64,000 nt of DNA. It comes from Alloactinosynnema sp. L-07 (GTDB taxonomy: Bacteria > Actinomycetota > Actinomycetes > Mycobacteriales > Pseudonocardiaceae). Under the pieces are notes generated by a model. The model saw nothing but the letters and a program-made list of their open reading frames with translations. It made no database searches and was not told the origin of the DNA. Positions 18,082 to 28,121 of the stretch are shown piece after piece. Made by a program: the position numbers and the translations under genes. Each line of letters opens with the position of its first letter. Positions within the stretch are counted from its first letter, which is position 1. The stretch covers positions 6,696,001-6,760,000 of the forward strand of contig NZ_LN850107.1 of NCBI RefSeq assembly GCF_900070365.1. The letters run 5' to 3'.

Positions 18082-18129
18082 GGTCACAGCGCGTTGTGTT
18101 TGGACGGTCACCGTGTGTCGAGCGGTCAC
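18082..18129 (+). promoter_or_regulatory. Three direct GGTCAC elements (possible MtrA-type sites)
   Basis: GGTCAC occurs at 18082, 18106 and 18124 in the same orientation. The first reads GTCACAGCG, which matches the direct-repeat element described for MtrA in mycobacteria. The spacing (24 and 18 bases) is irregular and no other support exists. Confidence 0.3.
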
Positions 18130-18284
18130 ATGACGTGTTCGTGTCGGCTCGATGACGAAATCGAGAATCACCTGTGTGGCTGTGTGCAAAGTGTCGGTCC
18201 GCGCAGGTAACTTCCGATGTGTCGGGTCGTGCCCATGGCGATCCGGCCCGGGAGGCCCTGGTCGTGAACATGACGATCGCGAGG

Positions 18285-18343
18285 GGGCCGGCACCCGGCC
18301 CTTGTGGACGGACTGGGTGATCGTCGGAGAACCCCGACGATCA
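18285..18343 (+). ncRNA. Structured 5' leader of phoH2 with two perfect hairpins
   Basis: Two hairpins lie in tandem upstream of phoH2. GGGCCGG-CAC-CCGGCCC (18285-18301) is followed by TGATCGTCGG-AGAACC-CCGACGATCA (18318-18343), a 10-bp perfect stem. Both point in the direction of phoH2 and end 76 bases before its start. Neither has a U-run. They may form an attenuator, an RNase target or part of a small RNA; the function is open. Confidence 0.5.
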
Positions 18344-18419
18344 TGCCAGACCGCCAGCCAGGGTCAGTGCCCGGCCCACCGAGGAGCGGACGCGGTGCCG
18401 TGTCCGTGAGGGAGTTGCC

Positions 18420-19808
18420 GTGACTGCTTCGCGTTCGTCCAGGCGCACTGCCAGCCTTTCCTCAGGCTCTTCTCGCACGTCTTCCCAGGAGGCCGACCCA
18501 GCCCGCCGCACCTATGTCCTCGACACCTCGGTCCTGCTCTCCGACCCCTGGGCGCTGACCAGGTTCGCCGAGCACTCGGTTGTCATCCCGCTGGTCGTGA
18601 TCAGCGAGTTGGAGGGCAAGCGGCACCATCCGGAACTGGGCTGGTTCGCCAGGGAGACCTTGCGACTGCTCGACGACCTCAGGCTGCGCCACGGCAGGCT
18701 CGACAAGCCCATCCCGGTGGGTGACGCGGGCGGCTCACTCCACGTAGAGCTCAACCACTCCGACCCCTCGGTGCTCCCCGCGGGATTCCGCACCGACTCC
18801 AACGACGCGCGCATCCTCGCGTGCGCGCTCAACCTGGCCGCCGAGGAAGCGGCGGTCACCCTGGTCACCAAGGACATCCCGCTGCGGGTCAAGGCGGGCG
18901 CGGTCGGCCTCGACGCGGATGAATATCGGGCAGGCGAGGTCACCCCGTCTGGCTGGACCGGCATCGCCGACGTCGAAGTCGGCCAGGAGATCGTCGACGC
19001 GCTGTTCTCGGCCGACGACAACACCGTCGACCTGGTCGAATGCGGTCTGTCGGATACCGAGCATCCGGTCAACACCGGCCTGCGGCTGCTGGCGGGCACC
19101 AGCAGCGCCCTGGGCCGGGTCACCGCCGACAAGCGGGTCCGGCTCGTGCGCGGCGACCGCGAGGCCTTCGGCCTGCACGGCCGCTCCGCCGAGCAGCGCA
19201 TCGCCTTGGACCTGCTCCTCGACCCCGACATCGGGATCGTGTCGCTGGGCGGCCGCGCGGGCACCGGCAAGTCCGCGCTGGCCCTGTGCGCGGGCCTCGA
19301 AGCGGTCATGGAACGCGGCCTGCACAAGCGGGTCGTGGTCTTCCGCCCGATGTACGCCGTGGGCGGCCAGGACCTGGGCTACCTGCCCGGCTCCGAGAGC
19401 GAGAAGATGCAGCCGTGGGCCCAGGCGGTCTTCGACACGCTGGAGGCCCTGGTCAGCAGGCAGGTGATCGAGGAAGTGCTCGACCGCGGGATGCTGGAGG
19501 TCCTGCCGCTGACCCACATCCGCGGCCGCTCCCTCCACGACTCCTTCGTCATCGTGGACGAAGCCCAGTCCCTCGAACGCAACGTCCTGCTGACGGTCCT
19601 CTCCCGCCTGGGCGCGGGCTCCCGAGTCGTGCTGACCCACGACGTGGCTCAGCGGGACAACTTGAGGGTCGGCCGGTATGACGGGGTCGCGGCGGTGATC
19701 GAGAAGTTGAAGGGCCACCCGCTGTTCGCGCACGTGACGCTGACGCGGTCGGAACGGTCGCCGATCGCGGCTTTGGTGACGGAGATGTTGGAGGACCACA
19801 CCCCGTAA
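18420..19808 (+). CDS. phoH2: PIN-PhoH fusion protein (PhoH2), RNA helicase/RNase
   Basis: A 462-residue protein with an N-terminal PIN nuclease domain (about residues 30-155; acidic residues in [12 protein letters not shown] and [12 protein letters not shown]) and a C-terminal PhoH RecA-like ATPase (about 245-455; Walker [13 protein letters not shown] near 277, Walker B FVIVDEAQ near 377). Mycobacterial PhoH2 unwinds and cuts RNA and is described as a toxin paired with a small upstream antitoxin. No convincing antitoxin gene is visible here; instead there is a structured leader. GAGGGAG precedes the GTG start. Confidence 0.93.
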   Translation: MTASRSSRRTASLSSGSSRTSSQEADPARRTYVLDTSVLLSDPWALTRFAEHSVVIPLVVISELEGKRHHPELGWFARETLRLLDDLRLRHGRLDKPIPVGDAGGSLHVELNHSDPSVLPAGFRTDSNDARILACALNLAAEEAAVTLVTKDIPLRVKAGAVGLDADEYRAGEVTPSGWTGIADVEVGQEIVDALFSADDNTVDLVECGLSDTEHPVNTGLRLLAGTSSALGRVTADKRVRLVRGDREAFGLHGRSAEQRIALDLLLDPDIGIVSLGGRAGTGKSALALCAGLEAVMERGLHKRVVVFRPMYAVGGQDLGYLPGSESEKMQPWAQAVFDTLEALVSRQVIEEVLDRGMLEVLPLTHIRGRSLHDSFVIVDEAQSLERNVLLTVLSRLGAGSRVVLTHDVAQRDNLRVGRYDGVAAVIEKLKGHPLFAHVTLTRSERSPIAALVTEMLEDHTP

Positions 19809-19811
19809 GCC

Positions 19812-19857
19812 CTGACGCCTGCTCTGATCCGGTACACCGGATCAGAGCAGGCCTCAG
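19812..19857. terminator. Very strong bidirectional terminator phoH2 / DUF429
   Basis: GCCTGCTCTGATCCGG-TACA-CCGGATCAGAGCAGGC is a 16-bp perfect stem, extended by CTGA/TCAG beyond one mismatch. It lies between convergent genes and the outer part contains the stop codon of the DUF429 gene. Confidence 0.9.
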
Positions 19858-20546
19858 CTCCAGATCGCACTGAGCAGACCATCGCTGAACCTCTCCGGCG
19901 GATCCGGTAGCGGGCGGGCCTTGCCGCGGTGGTGACGCGAAGCGGTCCACGCGGCGACCGCAGCGTCCAGGACATCGTCGACCGCCGCTCGGCGGCCTGC
20001 TTCACCAAGGTCTCCGTCGAGGACGATCCCGTGATCGGCGAGAAGCCGCCGCCGGCGCTCGGCGCCCGCCCAGGTCTTCTTGCTCGCGGTGAGAGGTTCG
20101 CCCGCCAGTACCGCGAAACTGACCTCAGGGTGAACCTCGATGATCTGGCGGCCACCTTGTTGGACCCACTCGTCCACTTCTCGCAGCTTCGTTCTGAGCC
20201 CGAACGCCTGGACGGAGATGCCCGTGCCGGTCAACTCCCGGTTTCGGGCGCTGGCCGCGGCGTGATTGGTGCGTTCGAGCGCCTCGCGGGTCGGTGTCAT
20301 GAACACCGAGGACCGCAAGACTCCGATCTCGCGGTACGCGAGCTCGTCTGCCTTGCGGTGCTCCCTGTCGGGGAGCCCGATTGGCATGTCGACCGCGATC
20401 ACGGCCACGGCGCCGTCGGACTCCACGAGTTCGACCAGCTCGCTGATCTTGGGAGCGAAGTACGCGTTCGTGACCCTGCCGGTCAAGGTCACGCCGACCC
20501 AGCCCGCCTTGCACGCGTCCACGCCCAGAACCCGTTCATTCGGCAT
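19854..20546 (-). CDS. DUF429 protein, predicted RNase H-like nuclease
   Basis: A 230-residue protein of the DUF429 family, which is predicted to have an RNase H-like fold. GVDACKAGWVGV at residues about 8-19 supplies the first acidic residue, IAVDMPIGLPD the second, and VDDVLDAAVAAWTA near the C-terminus the third. Activity has not been established for the family as far as I know. It lies 28 bases downstream of guaB1 on the same strand and could be read from that operon. Confidence 0.88.
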   Translation of the reverse strand: MPNERVLGVDACKAGWVGVTLTGRVTNAYFAPKISELVELVESDGAVAVIAVDMPIGLPDREHRKADELAYREIGVLRSSVFMTPTREALERTNHAAASARNRELTGTGISVQAFGLRTKLREVDEWVQQGGRQIIEVHPEVSFAVLAGEPLTASKKTWAGAERRRRLLADHGIVLDGDLGEAGRRAAVDDVLDAAVAAWTASRHHRGKARPLPDPPERFSDGLLSAIWS

Positions 20547-20574
20547 CCTGGCAGTGTCCGCCGTTCGGCGGTGT

Positions 20575-22942
<2,368 letters not shown>

Positions 22943-22981
22943 GCCTCACTCTCGGGGACGCGGACCGGTTTCGTGAACTGC

Positions 22982-22995
22982 TGTGAATGTTCACA
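22982..22995. promoter_or_regulatory. Palindromic operator candidate
   Basis: TGTGAA-TG-TTCACA is a perfect palindrome 40 bases upstream of the helix-turn-helix gene, and a further GTGAAC half site lies eight bases to the left. The spacing (N4 between TGTGA and TCACA) does not fit a Crp site (N6). Confidence 0.4.
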
Positions 22996-23132
22996 CTAAT
23001 GGTGGTCGACGGGTGGGTGAAGGTGCGCGGGCGCATCGGAACGCTCCGTTTACCTGAATCGCCCTCTTGTTTCCCTTGGCCATCCGGCCGCACCTTGGGC
23101 GCACTTCCTTATCGGCGCTCTCAGGAGGCCTG

Positions 23133-23702
23133 ATGACCAGACCTGCTACCCGCTCGGCGCTCGCGGCCACTTTCGTGGCCCTGCTCGCCTGGCTGGTTGG
23201 TCAGACGCCGGCGGTGGCCGCCACCGCCTCGTTCTCCTTCACCATGCAAGCGCAGCAGAAGTCCAACTGGTGCTGGGCCGCCTCGGGCGTGTCCATCGCC
23301 GGCCACCACGGCTACTCGGTCAGCCAGAACACGTTCTGCGCGTTGGCCAAGAACCTGAACACCAACTACGCCTGCCCCAACGACCAAGCCGACCTGGCAC
23401 AGGTGCGCAACGGCTTCTCCAAGCTCGGGTTCCGCAGCCCCGGCACCTACATCTACAACTACCTGACCTACTCGGCGGTCCAGTCCCAGCTCAACGCCGA
23501 ACAGCCGATCGAGACCCGGATCGGCTGGAAGTCCGGCGGTGGCCACATGCATGTGCTCTACGGCTACGACACCGCCCAGGGCTGGGTGTACTGGGGTGAC
23601 CCGTGGCCGGACAGCTACCGCTACAACTGGGCCACCTACAACTACTACGTCAACAACTCCAGCTTCGCGTGGACGCACACGCTGACCGGGATCTGGTGGT
23701 GA
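23133..23702 (+). CDS. Secreted papain-like cysteine protease (AvrRpt2-like)
   Basis: A 189-residue secreted protein. Residues about 1-30 are a signal peptide ending in Ala-Val-Ala-Ala. The mature part is a compact papain-like domain: the nucleophile Cys in QQKSNWCWAASG (about residue 47), the His in GGGHMHVLYGY (about 140) and an Asp in VYWGDPW. This pattern is that of the AvrRpt2/C39-like secreted proteases. AGGAGG precedes the ATG. The next gene starts six bases after its stop, which suggests the pair works together. Confidence 0.85.
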   Translation: MTRPATRSALAATFVALLAWLVGQTPAVAATASFSFTMQAQQKSNWCWAASGVSIAGHHGYSVSQNTFCALAKNLNTNYACPNDQADLAQVRNGFSKLGFRSPGTYIYNYLTYSAVQSQLNAEQPIETRIGWKSGGGHMHVLYGYDTAQGWVYWGDPWPDSYRYNWATYNYYVNNSSFAWTHTLTGIWW

Positions 23703-23707
23703 GGGCC

Positions 23708-24454
23708 ATGTTCAGAGGTGTGTTCATCGCGACGCTGACCGCGCTGGCGGTCGCGGGGTTCGGCGGGAACGCGAGCGCCGACCCGGCTCCGGTCGACGGG
23801 GTGGCCACGGCCGCCGACACCGCGGCGGCCCAGCGCGCGGCCGGGGCGCCCGCGGTGTCGGCCACGGTCGGGAAGTTCCTCGCCCGCGGCCAGGGTGTGT
23901 CCTCGGCCAAGGCCTCGGTGGGCGGGGCGCCGGTCGCGGTGTACGAGCTGTCGGCCGAGTTCGTCGCGGGCCGCTCGGGCAAGGTGGGCAGGCTGAGCTA
24001 CCTGGCCGTGCCCGCGACGGGCGCCGACGGCGGCACCGCGTCGGTGTGGACGGTGCGCGACGGCGGCGGCGCGTGGGTGGTCGCCAACATCGCCTCCGGT
24101 GACATCGAGTTCCAGCACGCCCGCAAGCTGCCCCAGGGTGGTGTCCTGCTCCGCGAGCCGCAGAACAACACCTGGTACGCCGTGGTGGGCAACAGCGTGC
24201 ACCCGCTGGCGGGCGGCAAGGCGATGACCGTGGCGGACTACCAGCGCCAGGTCAGCGCCCGCTATGGCGACAAGCTGCCCGGCTCCGCCTACGACAAGGC
24301 GGGCACGGCGGGCGGGTATGGCTACGCGCTCCCGAGCGCCCAGGTGGCCCCGGATCGGGGCACCCAAGGATCCACGGCTCCCTGGATCGTGCTCGGGACA
24401 CTGGTGGTCGGCATCGGACTCGTCGCGTTCACCGCGGCGGCCCGCCGGAGCTGA
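23708..24454 (+). CDS. Membrane-anchored partner of the secreted protease
   Basis: A 248-residue protein with an N-terminal signal peptide (about 1-24), an extracytoplasmic domain rich in Ala, Gly and Val, and a C-terminal membrane helix (about 223-243, WIVLGTLVVGIGLVAFTAAA) followed by a basic end, which fits a cell-surface protein held by its C-terminus. The family is not recognised. It follows the protease gene immediately and shares its terminator, so it may be a substrate, propeptide-like inhibitor or chaperone. Confidence 0.7.
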   Translation: MFRGVFIATLTALAVAGFGGNASADPAPVDGVATAADTAAAQRAAGAPAVSATVGKFLARGQGVSSAKASVGGAPVAVYELSAEFVAGRSGKVGRLSYLAVPATGADGGTASVWTVRDGGGAWVVANIASGDIEFQHARKLPQGGVLLREPQNNTWYAVVGNSVHPLAGGKAMTVADYQRQVSARYGDKLPGSAYDKAGTAGGYGYALPSAQVAPDRGTQGSTAPWIVLGTLVVGIGLVAFTAAARRS

Positions 24455-24458
24455 CCGC

Positions 24459-24492
24459 GGTGGTGGTCCGGAACCTCTGCCGGACCACCACC
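24459..24492. terminator. Terminator of the protease pair
   Basis: GGTGGTGGTCCGG-N8-CCGGACCACCACC is a perfect 13-bp stem five bases after the stop codon. Confidence 0.85.
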
Positions 24493-24507
24493 ATCGAACC
24501 CGGAGGC

Positions 24508-24609
24508 TCAGCCCTGTGCCGCCGGATGCACGCCGCGGACGTCGACGATCGTGTCGGCGTCCGCGGCGTGCGTGTCCGGGCGGAAGCGCACCACGCCTGC
24601 GAAGCGCAA
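24508..24609 (-). pseudogene. Detached 3' end of an ATP-dependent DNA ligase gene
   Basis: On the minus strand these bases encode about 34 residues ending in ADADTIVDVRG and PAA, then TGA, almost the same as the end of the intact ligase gene at 26488. The two stretches align without gaps over about 107 bases (24503-24609 against 26483-26589, offset exactly 1980) with about ten mismatches. Upstream of this the similarity stops and the frame is broken. It is a relic of the same gene end lying on the far side of a two-gene cassette. Confidence 0.85.
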
Positions 24610-24861
24610 GACCTGTCGTAGCGCGGGTGGACCCGGGCCTGCCGCGTCGGGACGCGGCTGCTCCATCCGGCTGGTCCGGTGGATCTCGCCGGGCGCTCAC
24701 ACTCAGCGGGGGCGCACGATTACTGGGTGGCTTGGCGGCCTGAGCCAATCCGGTGACGATTGTGGATTCGGCGGGGCCTGACCTGGCCACCCTGCCGGTC
24801 GAGGTGGGCCGGTCGGACGCGCGCCGTGGCGCTGGGGCACGGCCGAGAGGATCAGGTGGTC
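24610..24861. other. Noncoding stretch before the cassette genes
   Basis: No gene is supported here. It is the junction between the ligase 3'-end relic and the first cassette gene, and presumably carries the cassette promoter. No hairpin or recognisable promoter stands out. Confidence 0.4.
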
Positions 24862-25134
24862 ATGGGCGAGGGTGTGGGTTTCGACAGTGATTCGGCGCGG
24901 GTAGCCGCGGTGCGTGCGCGCCACGAGGCGGATCTGATGGGCCGGGCGAACGTGGTCGCCGTGTCCGAGGGATCGCGTGTCCGCGGCGGCGTGGACACAG
25001 GGCAGGTGTGCCTGGTGGTCTACGTCGCCCGGAAGGTGCCGCGCACGGAGTTGGCCGCGTCGGATGTGCTGCCCGCCGAGCTCGACGGGGTCCCGGTGGA
25101 CGTGCGGGAGTCCGGCCCGATCCACGCCCTGTAG
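24862..25134 (+). CDS. Stand-alone copy of the N-domain of the adjacent trypsin-like protein
   Basis: A 90-residue soluble protein. Its stretch from RHEADLMGRANVVAVSEG to PAELDGVPVDVRESGPI aligns clearly with residues about 50-117 of the next gene's product (RHETELMRYANVVGVAAS to PAELDGAVTDVVETGPI), so it is the same domain without the protease part. AGGTGG lies just upstream of the ATG. It could regulate or compete with the full-length protein. The family of this domain is not recognised. Confidence 0.75.
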   Translation: MGEGVGFDSDSARVAAVRARHEADLMGRANVVAVSEGSRVRGGVDTGQVCLVVYVARKVPRTELAASDVLPAELDGVPVDVRESGPIHAL

Positions 25135-25212
25135 ACCCGGGTTCAACCGAACACTCTTCTCCGTCTCGGAACGCGCGCAGATGCCGCTGAATGACGATCG
25201 AGGGAGCCGAAC

Positions 25213-26307
25213 ATGAGCGAGCTGACGGGTTGGAGCAAGGCCGAGCGGGAGTCCGGCGAGCAGACCGCGGCGGCCTGGCGAGACTTCGCGGGCGGCGAGG
25301 GCCTGCCAGAGGGTGCCGCGGCCCTGGAGGCGATGGGCCACGTGATCGAGGCCCAGGAGCGGCACGAGACCGAGCTGATGCGCTACGCCAACGTGGTCGG
25401 AGTCGCGGCCAGCGTCAAGGTCACCGGCGGCACCCCCACGCTGACGCCGTCGCTGACGGTGCTGGTGGACAGCAAGAAACCGGTCAAGTCGGTGCCCGCC
25501 GCGTCCCGGGTGCCCGCGGAACTCGACGGGGCGGTCACCGATGTGGTCGAGACCGGCCCGATCGTGGCGTTGGTGTTCAACTCCCGGGTCCGCCCGGCGC
25601 TGCCCGGCTTCAGTATCGGCCACCCCAACATCACCGCGGGCACCTTTGGCGCGCTGGTCCGCGACCTGCGCCACCGGCACGGTCACCACGGGCACGGCTG
25701 CGGTTGCGGTTGCTGTCCGCCCGAGGGCGGCGACGGTGGCGGGGCCTATCTGATCTTGTCCAACAACCACGTCCTGGCTGCCACCAACGCGGGCAAGGCC
25801 GGGGACCTGATCCTTCAGCCAGGCCCGGTCGATGGCGGCCTGTTCCCGTCCGACGCCGTCGCCACCCTGGACCGGTTCGAGCCGATCGTGTTCGGTGCCG
25901 CCGGCTACAACCTCGTCGACGCCGCGGTCGCCCGGCCATCGCACAGCCGCAACGTCACCGCGGCGATCATCGGCCAGGTCATCCCGCGCGGCATCGGGCA
26001 GGCCGCGATCGGACAGGGGGTGATCAAGGCCGGGCGCACCACCCAGGTCACCGCTGGCACCGTCACCGCCATCAACGCCACCGTCGCGGTCAACTACGGC
26101 CCTCCCGGGCAAGCGGTGTTCCGCCACCAGATCCTCACCACCGCCATGTCCGCGGGCGGCGACTCCGGCAGCCTGCTGATGAGCCGCGAACTCGAGGCCG
26201 TCGGCTTGCTGTACGCCGGATCCGCGCAGATCACCGTGCACAACCACATCTCCGACGTCGAAACCGCGCTCGGCGTCCGCCCCGTAACCGCCCCCACCTT
26301 CACCTGA
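25213..26307 (+). CDS. Cytoplasmic trypsin-like serine protease with His/Cys-rich insert
   Basis: A 364-residue protein without signal peptide. An N-terminal domain (about 1-120) is shared with the preceding small gene. Residues 154-168 form an unusual cluster of five His and four Cys around Gly, a likely metal-binding segment. A chymotrypsin-like domain follows, with the triad visible as His186 (LILSNNHVLA), Asp236 (YNLVDAAVA) and Ser318 (AGGDSGSLL). A GGGAGC precedes the ATG. The pair lies between two copies of the DNA ligase 3' end and ends at a hairpin at 26317. Confidence 0.85.
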   Translation: MSELTGWSKAERESGEQTAAAWRDFAGGEGLPEGAAALEAMGHVIEAQERHETELMRYANVVGVAASVKVTGGTPTLTPSLTVLVDSKKPVKSVPAASRVPAELDGAVTDVVETGPIVALVFNSRVRPALPGFSIGHPNITAGTFGALVRDLRHRHGHHGHGCGCGCCPPEGGDGGGAYLILSNNHVLAATNAGKAGDLILQPGPVDGGLFPSDAVATLDRFEPIVFGAAGYNLVDAAVARPSHSRNVTAAIIGQVIPRGIGQAAIGQGVIKAGRTTQVTAGTVTAINATVAVNYGPPGQAVFRHQILTTAMSAGGDSGSLLMSRELEAVGLLYAGSAQITVHNHISDVETALGVRPVTAPTFT

Positions 26308-26316
26308 GCGGGGGCA

Positions 26317-26347
26317 TCCCGCACGGCCTCCCAAGGGCCGTGCGGGA
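26317..26347 (+). terminator. Terminator of the trypsin-like cassette
   Basis: TCCCGCACGGCC-N7-GGCCGTGCGGGA is a perfect 12-bp stem nine bases after the stop codon. Confidence 0.85.
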
Positions 26348-26453
26348 ACTGGCGGACCGACCCTGATCGGTCAGGGCGGCAGGAGCCATTCCATCGGGGC
26401 GAAGGTGATGAGATCGGTGTCGTGCCGCGGACGGTGACGAGGCCGCCATCGCA

Positions 26454-26477
26454 CGTATGGCGGCCAGCCGCCATACG
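26454..26477 (-). terminator. Terminator of the DNA ligase gene
   Basis: CGTATGGCGGC-CA-GCCGCCATACG forms an 11-bp perfect stem ten bases beyond the ligase stop codon on the minus strand. Confidence 0.75.
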
Positions 26478-26487
26478 GCCCAGAGGC

Positions 26488-28017
26488 TCAGCCCAGTGCC
26501 GCCGGAAGCAGTCCGCGGACGTCGACGATCGTGTCGGCGTCCGCGGCTTGCTTGTCCGGGCGGTAGCGCACGACGCGGGCGAAGCGCAGCGCGACGCCGC
26601 CGGGGTAGCGGGTGCTGGCCTGCACGCCGTCCAGCGCGATCTCCACGACGAGTTCCGGTCGCAAGTAGACAGTCCACTCGTCGGCTTCGCGTTGGTACTT
26701 GGGGAACTCCTCGGTCTGCCAGCGCAGCAGCTCGTCGGTCAGGCCCTTGAACGTCTTGCCGACCATGACCGGCGGACCGCCGTCGGGGTCGCGCGCGCCG
26801 AGGTGCAGGTTCGACAGCAGGCCGGTGCGGCGGCCGTGGCCCCACTCGGCGCCGATGACGACCAGGTCGAGGGTGTGCACGGGCTTGACCTTCAGCCACG
26901 CCTTCCCGCGCCGCCCGGCCTGGTAGGTCGAGTCCAGGCTCTTGACCATCACGCCCTCGTGGCCCGCGGCCAGCGCCGACGCGCCGAACGCCTCGGCCTC
27001 GATCGGCGGCGGGTCGACCGCGCCGGGGATGGTGTGGTCGCCGACCGCTCGCCGCAGCGCCACGTTCCGTTTGGACAGTGGCTCGTCGATCAGGTCCTCG
27101 CCGTCGAGGTGCAGGCAGTCGAAGAAGTACGGGCTCAGCAGCAGCGCGCGGACCTGCTCCTCGGTGGTGCTGCCGAAGCGGCTCTGCGTCTGCTGGAACG
27201 GGCGCGGGCGACCCTCGTCGGTCAGCGCCAGGGTCTCGCCGTCCAGCACGACCGAGCGGCACGGCAGCTTGCGCACCAGGTCGACCAGTTCGGGGACGCT
27301 GTCGGTGATCTCGCGCAGCGTGCGCGTGTAGATGTGGACCTCGTCGGCCACCTTGTGCACCTGGATGCGCGCACCGTCCAGTTTGTACTCGATGACGCAC
27401 GGGCTCAGGTCGGCCACCGCCTCGGCGACCGACGAACCGGGGGAGGCCAGCATCGGCCGCACCGGCCTGCCCAGTTCGAGCCGCACGGCGTTGAGCGCCT
27501 CGACACCGCCCGCCAGCGCCGTCGCGGCGGTCTCGGGGAGCCTGCCGGAGAGCATGAACGCCCGGCGCACCGCGTCGGCGGGCACGGCGGCGGCCTTGGC
27601 GACCGCGTCGAGCATCACCCCCTCCAGCGCGCCCTGGCGCAGTTCCCCGGTGACGAGCGCGCGCAGGAACCGCTGTTCGTCGGCGGTGGCGGCGCCGAAC
27701 AGCGAGGTCACCGCCGCGGCCCGGGTGGCGGCCGATCCGGTGCCGCGGGCCGCGCCGATCTCGGTGAAGGCCGCGTCCACCTCGGTCACGGTCAGCCGGG
27801 GTTCCGGCGCGGGATCGGGCAGGTCGGCCAGGGACCGCCAGCCCGCGCCGATGCGGCCCTGCCGGATGGCGCCCGCCAGGAACGCCACGACGGCTCGGAC
27901 CTCATCGGCGCCGTCCGCCTCACCCAACGCCCCGGCGATGGCCGCCACTTTGGCGAGCCGGGACCGAGTCGCGCCGACCGCGGTCGACACCGACACCACA
28001 TCCGTGAGTCGCACCAT
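26488..28017 (-). CDS. ATP-dependent DNA ligase (mycobacterial LigB type)
   Basis: A 509-residue DNA ligase with an N-terminal helical DNA-binding domain (about 1-200), an adenylation domain whose nucleophile Lys lies in IEYKLDGARIQ, the EGVMVKSLD motif, the KVKPVHTLDLV motif V region, and a C-terminal OB-fold ending the protein. It is a non-essential repair ligase alongside the NAD-dependent LigA in actinobacteria. ATG 28017 is the likely start; an upstream TTG would add 14 residues. Its 3' end has a diverged duplicate at 24508. Confidence 0.93.
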   Translation of the reverse strand: MVRLTDVVSVSTAVGATRSRLAKVAAIAGALGEADGADEVRAVVAFLAGAIRQGRIGAGWRSLADLPDPAPEPRLTVTEVDAAFTEIGAARGTGSAATRAAAVTSLFGAATADEQRFLRALVTGELRQGALEGVMLDAVAKAAAVPADAVRRAFMLSGRLPETAATALAGGVEALNAVRLELGRPVRPMLASPGSSVAEAVADLSPCVIEYKLDGARIQVHKVADEVHIYTRTLREITDSVPELVDLVRKLPCRSVVLDGETLALTDEGRPRPFQQTQSRFGSTTEEQVRALLLSPYFFDCLHLDGEDLIDEPLSKRNVALRRAVGDHTIPGAVDPPPIEAEAFGASALAAGHEGVMVKSLDSTYQAGRRGKAWLKVKPVHTLDLVVIGAEWGHGRRTGLLSNLHLGARDPDGGPPVMVGKTFKGLTDELLRWQTEEFPKYQREADEWTVYLRPELVVEIALDGVQASTRYPGGVALRFARVVRYRPDKQAADADTIVDVRGLLPAALG

Positions 28018-28121
28018 GAGGTCATCTTGCCCCGATCGGGCGATTCGGACATCCCGCAACCTCGGCGGGGGATAGCCGTCTTTGGCGTTGGGAGCACGAC
28101 GAGACCACTTAAGGGGTTTCC

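Larger units (their letters stand above)
17849..18419. other. 571-bp divergent intergenic region (secreted peptide / phoH2)
   Basis: This gap contains the promoter of the secreted peptide on its left, three spaced GGTCAC elements at 18082-18129, and on its right the structured phoH2 leader with two perfect hairpins. A frame of 85 codons (18152-18409) ends just before phoH2 but has the composition of noncoding DNA and passes through both hairpins, so I do not call it a gene. Confidence 0.6.

Noticed and set aside
18152..18409. An 85-codon frame just before phoH2 as its antitoxin gene
   Set aside because: It runs through both perfect hairpins, is Cys/Arg/Gly-rich without a plausible fold, and has no Shine-Dalgarno sequence. 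I cannot exclude it without conservation data.
22982..22995. TGTGA/TCACA as a Crp site
   Set aside because: The spacer is four bases and Crp sites need six; a local regulator is the better candidate.
24508..28017. The ligase-flanked region as a complete integrative element
   Set aside because: No integrase, recombinase, relaxase or phage gene is present between the repeats, so only a relic or recombination product can be claimed.
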